Shown here: positions 57,303 through 64,000 of the stretch, piece after piece
Layout: each line of letters opens with the position of its first letter
Position numbering within the stretch: the stretch's first letter is position 1
Source of the DNA: Annona cherimola
Taxonomy: Eukaryota > Streptophyta > Magnoliopsida > Magnoliales > Annonaceae
Length of the DNA stretch: 64,000 nucleotides
Assembly: GCA_030490835.1 (NCBI GenBank)
Contig: CM059973.1
Location: 88,991,641-89,055,640 of the forward strand
Direction: 5' to 3'
Made by a program: the position numbers and the translations under genes
The notes under the pieces: generated by a model
The model's database searches: none
What the model was told of the DNA's origin: nothing
What the model saw: the letters and a program-made list of their open reading frames with translations, nothing else

Positions 57303-58140
57303 CACAAGTTTCATGCCCAAACTCGTTTAGAATCAGTTCTCTATCATGCGTCTCTATAATGCTGAAAACTGCTTTGCCCATGCCATTATCTCCTTAATCA
57401 AATTGAGTTACATTACCGTCCAACAAACCTGCATTATATTCAACATGGACTATATGTATATATCTCTAGATATTTCGGAGTTCGCACGTCATTATCTTCT
57501 TTCCAAATTTGAGCAACATTACCGTCCGATAAACATACGCTATATCTCTAGATATGGACGCGCTTGGTCGGTTTACTTTGTCTTGTTGGTTCAAGATATG
57601 AGCCAAATCAATGTCATATTGTGGACCACCGTTATGCTTTGAACTCCATATTGCTCAAAAAGAATGGATTGGTTCCGCGCTCTCATCTCATCTTGGGGCC
57701 AGTAGATAAGCTGTTATCAGTTTGTGGTGGCTGAATGAGAACTTCATTATTTGGCTAAGTTCATGAAGAAACGTCTCGTTTCAGTAATCAAATGCTTCAT
57801 ATGATGAGAATGAGTAGCTAGTAACAGTTAGCAATCTCAACTATTCCATTGCCGTTTGATTGATGAGTGGGGTTTTATCCTTAACTTTTGCTCACATTTT
57901 TATCTACAATCGCATTCCAATGTTTCATTTGAAAGTAACGTCTAATAATTTGTGTGCAATTTCTTGGATAAGAAAATCATAATATCGTACTGCATTGGAA
58001 ACTTTAATGGTACATCCAAATAGTACATTATAGTACAACTAACAGAAAATCTTTTTATGTACAAGCTTACATTCCCAGCATCGTTTACACCACAACTGTT
58101 AAATAGAAGAAAATTCCAATATAATCATAACAAAAACTAA
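57303..58140. other. Spacer without recognisable gene
   Basis: Includes an imperfect internal repeat (TTACATTACCGTCCAACAAAC near 57408 and ACATTACCGTCCGATAAAC near 57510, each followed by ATATCTCTAGATAT). No gene seen. Confidence 0.4.
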
Positions 58141-58145
58141 CTGAA

Positions 58146-58380
58146 ACGTAGCTCCCCGAAGAATTGCTGCGACAGTCATTTGGATGGTGGTGATTCAGAG
58201 GCTTGGAAACTTATTAACTGATCTGATGTTCATATCCCATTGGCTAACAAAAATTTATTCGAACTAACTAAAATGTTAAACTCCGCAACGAATTACTGCA
58301 ATAGTCATTTGGATCGTGATGCAGAGTTGTGGAAACTTGATTAACTGATCTGATGTTCATATCCCCATCGGCTAAAAAAA
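58146..58380 (-). repeat. Tandem duplication of about 137 bp in the MIR157 3' region
   Basis: GTCATTTGGATGGTGGTGAT, CTTGGAAACTTATTAACTGA and TCTGATGTTCATATCCCATT at 58175-58245 recur as GTCATTTGGATCGTGATGCA, GTGGAAACTTGATTAACTGA and TCTGATGTTCATATCCCCAT at 58304-58370. Moderately diverged. Confidence 0.75.
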
Positions 58381-58774
58381 AAAAAATTCCAACATTAATG
58401 ACTAATGAGAGAAACAGAAAAATAAAAATGAATGTTAGCAAAAAAAAAATATAACAAGCTAAGATAAGTAGAGATACCATCATAACCAGGTGAGAAGTAA
58501 TTCCCTTACCAGAGAGCAGCAGAATCTTTCTCATAAAATATAAATAATAGCTTCCGTAAAACTTAAAAAGGGAAAAAAAGGTAAGCCCTAATCTAGCTAG
58601 GAGGGGTAGATCCATCTGAATCTGCAAAGACAAAGCAAAAGAAAAGCAAATAGAGAAGGTTAAAAGAAGAAACGTACAACCCAAGATAGGAATCAGATAC
58701 AAAAACCAAAAATTCAGAGGGAAACAAGTGAGGGAAAACCAAAAATTGATAGAGTAACAAGTGGGGAGGGGCTG

Positions 58775-58877
58775 AAGGTGATGACAGAAGCATAGAGAGC
58801 ACAAAGGAATGAGATGCAATCACTTTGCATACCATCATCTGTGCTCTCTATCTTCTGTCAACAACATCACCACGCCA
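58775..58877 (-). ncRNA. MIR157: MIR157 (miR156/157 family) precursor hairpin
   Basis: On the minus strand, 58861 down to 58841 encodes a 21-nt sequence identical to canonical miR157, with core GACAGAAGATAGAGAGCAC. It is the 5' arm. A loop of 38 nt follows (58840-58803), then the 3' arm (58802-58780), which reads GTGCTCTCTATGCTTCTGTC. The arms pair throughout except for one bulged G in the star strand. The stem extends outward with GGTGA / TCACC. miR156/157 targets SPL transcription factors and controls the juvenile-to-adult phase change; that role is family knowledge. The strand is set by the miRNA lying on the 5' arm, as in the family, and by the TATA box upstream on the same strand. The overlapping 183-aa hydrophobic frame is a by-product of T-rich pri-miRNA sequence. 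Confidence 0.95.
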
Positions 58878-58990
58878 AGCCTCCTCCTGGAGAAAGAAAG
58901 GATGGGGCAGGAAGAAAGAGAAGGGAAGGGGTAAGGAGAAGGGATAAGCGAGGAAACAAGAGCAATGAACAAAACGATCTCCCCACCATC

Positions 58991-59000
58991 ATTTATAGAA
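58991..59000 (-). promoter_or_regulatory. TATA box of the MIR157 primary transcript
   Basis: The minus strand reads TTCTATAAAT, about 130 bp before the mature miRNA. A pyrimidine-rich leader (CCTTCTCCTTACCCCTTCCC) follows. The start site would be near 58960. A TTTGCAG acceptor-like site at about 58617-58623 suggests the primary transcript is spliced downstream of the hairpin. Confidence 0.6.
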
Positions 59001-59009
59001 GCGCGGAGA

Positions 59010-60430
59010 GAGTACTAACATCATTTTCACTGTTGCTCACAGAACTGTACACCGTTTTCTCGCGATATTTATGGGATTCTGCGATATCTTTCTATCATCT
59101 CTCCTCTTTTTACTTCTTATTTTAATTTATCTACCACTTGGGTACAAGCAACATGCATGGGGTTCCACTCCTTCTGGATTTAACCTAATACAGCTAACCC
59201 AATTCAGGAAGTTCAGCAGCTTAATTATTATTAGCAAGGGTTCAATTTCTAGGCTGACATGCACATCCTAACTCTTGCGATTAGGCCAACCCATAATGGT
59301 AATTAATGTTAATGCATGTCTTACTTGGATGAAGTTCTGGCCATGGTAAAAAATAAATAATAATAAAAAAATTTACTGGTTTTTCTAAAGATATTTGGCT
59401 GCAGCTCATTTCTGCTTTTCTTGGGGCCATAGCCGTTAAAATGCAAAGATCTGCACGCGCAAACAACGCCTTAAAAATCTCTATAATCTGTTATAGGTTA
59501 ATTATAAAGATTTTTTTTTTCATTCGTGCGTACAAAGTTCAGTAAAAATAACATCCAGTGTCATAACTTTTGCAAAATTTGTATCCTACCGATGAAATTT
59601 GTCTTAAATGGTAGGCATACCCACATATCCTAAAATAAGACAAAAGTACGTAAATAAAAAATATAAAATGTAAAAAAATACCTTTAAAATAAAAATAATT
59701 TATTGTTTAATGTGAAGAATATTTTTTAGTTTTAAAGGTAATTTCTTAGATTTTATAATTTAATGTATTTATAGGAGTATTTTTGTTATTTTAAAATTTT
59801 AAGGTTTGTAAATATGTTTGTAATTTCAAGAAAACCTTATAAGCATAGATAAGAATTTTGCGAAAGTTATAATACGTGTGAAATATACGTCAAAACTTAT
59901 AGGTGTGTACGCAAAAAACCCTAAAATAAAAATTTTAAGTTGGATTTTCGAATGTATAATTAAGTTGTTTTCGTGCGGTCCAGATATCTGCTACAATGGT
60001 TTTGTGCTTGTTCATGGAATCAGCAGGGATATATGGCTTTTAATTTGGAGACAGGATAGGACCCAGGTAAACAAATTGGTCCAATATCCCGGCAAATGGG
60101 CTGTAGAGATGCTAATTAATTTTCCATCGTCTGATAAAATGGCAGCTTGCCGAAAGCATTATTGCAGTGAGGGAAGTATTAAAAAAATCGGAATATATAT
60201 GGAGTGCTGTTATTATGCATGTAGGCGCAAGTTAGAGGTCCTGTACTTGTTTTTATTTTTTAAGATTTTTTCCATTTTTACGTAAATTCATGTGTATTTA
60301 GTTCATATATATAAGTTCAAAATAATTAATTTTGATATATGAATTAAACACATGTAAAACTAAAAAATAAATGATTTTTTTTTAAAAATGGTTACAACGC
60401 CTAGGCACACGATAACAAAGAAGATGATCA
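59010..60430. other. Upstream flank of MIR157 and AT-rich spacer
   Basis: The first few hundred bases are the likely MIR157 promoter region. A 135-aa frame at 59878-60285 has no recognisable domain. A family-C-like palindromic fragment may lie at 60270-60385. Confidence 0.4.
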
Positions 60431-60432
60431 TA

Positions 60433-60790
60433 TTAGCCTGAGTTAAGTAAATATCTCGTCTTAGCCCACTTCAAAAAACTCATTTACAACAATTTTTTTC
60501 GTTTTTGTCTTTATACACTATCCAAATATATTTAACATATAAACCAAGTTTTACCATTTTTGGATATATGTATATATATCTTTTAAGATTTTTAAACATC
60601 TATGTGCATAAATATATTTAAAATATTCTTATTTTTAAAAATCTAAAAATATATACACATATCCAAAAATGGTAAAACTTAGTTTATATGTTAAATACAC
60701 TTAGATAAATAAGTAGATGAAAAATAAAAAAAGTTACTGTAAATAAGTTTTTTAAGGTGGACTAAGCGGAATATTTGCTTAGCACGGACA
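60433..60790. mobile_element. Family-C palindromic MITE
   Basis: It begins TTAGCCTGAGTTAAGTAAAT and ends ATATTTGCTTAGCACGGACA, an imperfect inverted match. Internal arms AAACCAAGTTTTACCATTTT and AAAATGGTAAAACTTAGTTT are inverted repeats. Collinear with 30690-31050 and 35780-36120. Confidence 0.75.
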
Positions 60791-61384
60791 AAATGGATTA
60801 CTTTTCAATATCAAAACCTGAATATATTAAAGAGAAGTTTTAATCCAATGCATGGTACTGAGCTTAAGTGCATATGGGTGACAGAACTCTTTTTCCTTTT
60901 AGTTTTTTTAAGTATACAGACACGTGGATCTAATCATAAACATTTTACCTATAAAATTTGTAGATTTTTTCTTTTGCAATTTTGAAAATAAAAAATTAGC
61001 CCGTTTTCACGCGCTGATTTTTTAATTTTCGAAATTCTAAAAAATATTAAATAACATCTATGAATTAGAAAATTGTATATATTACAAGAAGTACACAGCG
61101 TATAATGGTGCAAAAAAATTTTAGAAAGTAAAAAAATAGAGAACGCACAGAGTGCATTGAATGGAGACTTGAATGTATGCATACGCTTATCTTCCATTCG
61201 CTGACTTTCAAATTTTAGCTAGCCGCTCAGATTGGGCTGAAGTGATACGAATCTGCCTAAAATTCCGCCTAGCTAGCCGAACCATCCAAATCAAATCTTT
61301 CTCGAGACCTTTCAGGCCGGATGCAAGGCTTCCCAAAAACTTATTATTTTTTTATTTTTTTATTTTTTTTTATAGGTAAGTAAA

Positions 61385-61590
61385 TCTTGATGTATTAAAT
61401 TTATAAATCAAAGTTTACCATTTTTAGATTTTTAAACACAGTGACATTTTCAAAATTTGCTGAGATCCAAAAATTACGAAAATGTCACTGTATTTAAAAA
61501 TCCAAAAAAATGCCTAAAAATATCAAAAAATGGTAAAACTTGATTTATAAATATAATACACATAAATTGACTAAACCATGAAAAAATAAA
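61385..61590. mobile_element. Small palindromic MITE fragment
   Basis: AAACACAGTGACATTTTC and GAAAATGTCACTGTATTT, with the outer pair AAAGTTTACCATTTTTAG and AAAATGGTAAAACTTGATT, form a fold-back of about 200 bp with a 20-bp centre. Related in its outer arms to family C. Confidence 0.6.
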
Positions 61591-61948
61591 AAAAATAAGT
61601 TTTTGAGCCAGTCGCACGGAGGATCAGGTGCCATCTTTCTCAACGTGCCATATATTATAAGGTACCGATTATATATGGTAGTTTTTTTTAGTTATCTAAA
61701 GTCTGAGCTTTCCTCTCTAGATTTTTCTGTAACACTAGCAGTCCCGCCGGGATCTAACCTGAACGTCATTGGGTCAGCTTATATTCCACCTAATTAGCTC
61801 CAATCAAAATGTCAAAATTCCTTCTTTGAGTTAAAATAAGCCTACGTCAATCAGTTCAATTTTTAGTTTCAAACGCTTTAATAGAAGATTTTAAATATAT
61901 TTAATTACTTATGCAGCAACTGAAAACTTTTTTTATTTAATCAAGTAT

Positions 61949-62310
61949 GATCTTGGTAGCTCAGCTAAGTAATGACTTATTCCACTCCAAAAAACTTAAT
62001 TTGTAATTTTTTTCATAAACTTATTAATTTAGAATATTTAATGTATAAATCAAGTATTAAAATTGTTGGAGATATGTATAATTTTTTTTAGATCTTTAAA
62101 TATAAAGATATTTAGGTCATTTTTAATGATTAGAAACTATTAAAATAACCTTGTGTATAAAAATCTAAAAAAATATATATCTCCAGAAATGGTAAAATTT
62201 AGTTTTATATATTAAAGACATATAGATTAGGAAGTTTATTAAAAAAAATTTAAATAGCTTTTTTGGAGTGGACTAAGATATTACTTAATTTGAACTAATA
62301 ATATCATGTC
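61949..62310. mobile_element. Family-C palindromic MITE
   Basis: Left TAGCTCAGCTAAGTAATGAC and right ATATTACTTAATTTGAACTA are imperfect inverted repeats. Inner arms TTATTCCACTCCAAAAAACT and AGCTTTTTTGGAGTGGACTA pair. Closest to the copy at 27161-27519. Confidence 0.7.
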
Positions 62311-62369
62311 TCTTATTTAATATATAATGCTTTTCGCTTCAATATATATATATATATATATATATATAA

Positions 62370-62748
62370 GATTCTGTTCCGGTGCAGCATCACTGCACAG
62401 GAACAGCGGTGCAGTGGGCCCAAAATGGGCTCCACATGATCATGAAATCATGATCTACTCCACCCATTGTATTTAGAATAATGTATTCTATTACCACACC
62501 AATTTTCATCCCAATCAGATATGTATATGGGCCCCATCTGAAAATGGTACAAATCCAACGTAATAAAATAGTTTAATGTAAATAACAACTTTAAAGTATC
62601 TGATTGGGATGAAAATTGGTATGATTATAGAATACATTATTCTAAATACAATGGGTGGAGTAGATCATGATTTCATGATCATGTGGGGCCCATTTTGGGC
62701 CCACTGCACCGCTGTTCCGGTGCAGTGACGTTGCACCGGAACAGAATC
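62370..62748. mobile_element. Fold-back family-A MITE derivative between (TA)n tracts
   Basis: Perfect ends GATTCTGTTCCGGTGCA (62370-62386) and TGCACCGGAACAGAATC (62732-62748). The left arm through CATCCCAATCAGATA (62508-62522) reappears inverted from TATCTGATTGGGATG (62598) to the right end, giving arms of about 150 bp around a 75-bp loop. (TA)n tracts flank it on both sides (62343-62368 and about 62752-62778). In standard family-A copies the right half differs; here it is replaced by an inverted copy of the left end. Confidence 0.85.
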
Positions 62749-62778
62749 TATCTATATATATATATATATATATATATA

Positions 62779-63124
62779 TGGGAAATGATCCAGTGCATGC
62801 GACTGCACCGTGCAGTCCATGCACTGTGGGCCCCACCTGATCATTTCCCATAAATCCACCCCACCCATTGTATTTAGAATTGTTCACTTTATTACCATAC
62901 TAATTTTCATCCAAATCCAACATGTGTGTAGTCTCTATCTTAAAATGGTGCAAAATCAACGTAATAAAATAGTTTAATGTAAATATTAAGTTTAAAGTGG
63001 TTTTTTCAACATCTAAACCATCTAAAATATGATTTATATATGGATAAATAAGTGTATAAAGTTTCATTACAATCTAATATGTGTGGGGTCCATTTTACAG
63101 CAGACTGCATAGGATCGGTTCCCT
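62779..63124. mobile_element. Family-A MITE between (TA)n tracts
   Basis: Ends GGGAAATGATCCAGTGCA and TGCATAGGATCGGTTCCC are imperfect inverted repeats. The interior follows the standard family-A order (CACCCATTGTATTTAGAATT, CTAATTTTCATCCAAATCC, GTAATAAAATAGTTTAATG, ACATCTAAACCATCTAAAA, GTGGGGTCCATTTTACAGC). (TA)n lies immediately on both sides, and only a TA tract separates it from the fold-back element at 62370. Confidence 0.85.
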
Positions 63125-63141
63125 ATATATATATATATATA

Positions 63142-64000
63142 ATGCTTTGTTAATATGTTATAGGTATTCTTCACAGCAACCACATCCAGCGAAAACCAAT
63201 GTATTCCTTTTCACGAATTGGAAGAATTCGGTTGTTAAATATTTTCCGTAGCAACGCATTGGACCAAATTCTAAATACGCTACAAGAAAAGTTTTGCGAC
63301 TACATTTCTGAAGTCAACATGTAAATGAGGTCAAACTCAATATTACTTAATGTAGACGCTGTATTTTAATATTATATGCAACTAAATTTATTTATATACA
63401 ATAAAATTTTATTATAAAATGGCTATCAAATCCCAATGTCAGCCGTTTTTAATGACTAATGACTGTATTAAATGTTTGCAACCAAATTTATATTATATGT
63501 GAACAAAATACTTTCGATGCATTTGACAACACTAGTTGTAGTGTTAATAATGGCACAATCACGTTGATTACTGTTAGTAGTGACCCAATCTTATCTTTTG
63601 TGCTGTACAATTGTTTGATGAATGCGTTTTTCTGTTTTGATAGTAGGAATGAATGCAGTTGTTTTTTTTCTTGAAACGATTCAATGCTACCAGCAGCACC
63701 AACATGCGGATCCTGCCTTTAGATTTTGTGGTCCACTATTGATTTGATTAAATCAAAAGCTGTGCATAATACTTACTTATTTCTATATTTTAATCGACAC
63801 ACTAAAATTATTTAAATTGAAGTTTACATGAAGGAGCTATAATAAAAACTTTAAAAAGTACATATGAATCCACTGAATTGGTTCATAATTTTGTGTCCAA
63901 AAAATAATATTCTATGAAAATAGTTTATTATATTTTCACATTCCAAGGAATTTAATTAATAATAAATGGCTTAGGTTTGAATAAAAAAATCATCATAGTA
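63142..64000. other. AT-rich spacer at the window end
   Basis: No gene seen. CGCTACAAGAAAAGTTTTGCG near 63280 resembles a CACTA-type terminus, but no partner end was found. Confidence 0.4.

Noticed and set aside
58268..58819. 183-aa hydrophobic minus-strand open frame
   Set aside because: It lies within the T-rich MIR157 primary transcript, starts inside the hairpin's 3' arm and consists of F/L/S-rich sequence without domain signatures.
59878..60285. 135-aa open frame
   Set aside because: No domain, no promoter features, and composition similar to the surrounding spacer.
63279..63300. CACTA transposon terminus (CGCTACAAGAAAAG)
   Set aside because: The first bases deviate from CACTA, and no matching inverted end or 3-bp duplication was found in the window.

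Overview
The window is nuclear DNA from a flowering plant. The evidence is multi-exon genes with GT-AG introns, plant-specific protein families (a plant nuclear poly(A) polymerase, an RHA2-type RING-H2 protein, a DUF599 protein), a miR156/157 hairpin, and an AT-rich intergenic space filled with plant-type MITEs, SINEs, a hAT element and decayed LTR retrotransposons. I cannot name the species from the sequence.

Genes, left to right. A complete 12-exon nuclear poly(A) polymerase gene of the PAPS2/PAPS4 type (+, 987-11073, 764 aa) has intact splice sites and an intact catalytic triad. An intronless RING-H2 E3 ubiquitin ligase gene of the RHA2 type (+, 19702-20208) lies next. A short, extremely proline-rich protein (-, 38447-38734) has its own TATA box. 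A two-exon DUF599 membrane-protein gene (+, 41440-42885) follows. Finally a MIR157 precursor (-, about 58775-58875) carries an exact 21-nt miR157 on its 5' arm and a TATA box about 130 bp upstream. These five genes show no operon-like or pathway relation; each is an independent unit.

Everything else is repeat-rich spacer. I recognise four main MITE classes: (A) elements of about 350-380 bp next to TA microsatellites, resembling rice Micron in behaviour; (B) elements of 300-530 bp with a conserved ATGTGGCCC segment; (C) fully palindromic elements of about 350 bp with TTAGCCT/AGGCTAA-like ends; (D) Tourist-like GGGTGTGTTTGG elements with 3-bp target duplications. There is also a tRNA-headed SINE family with four copies carrying clear target-site duplications, one Au-type SINE in a PAPS intron, a complete 804-bp non-autonomous hAT with perfect TIRs and an 8-bp duplication, a Mutator-like MITE, a long LTR-like block (44.8-49.2 kb), a decayed Ty1/copia gag-integrase remnant (54.6-55.6 kb), and a 62-bp minisatellite (56.88-57.30 kb).

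I did not find a clearly new biological system. The most rewarding non-obvious items are the MIR157 locus, the fold-back derivative of the TA-associated MITE at 62370-62748, the hAT element with telomere-like internal motifs and an inverted homologue 4.3 kb away, the active-looking SINE family, and a GC-rich island at 33.1-34.25 kb whose origin I could not settle.
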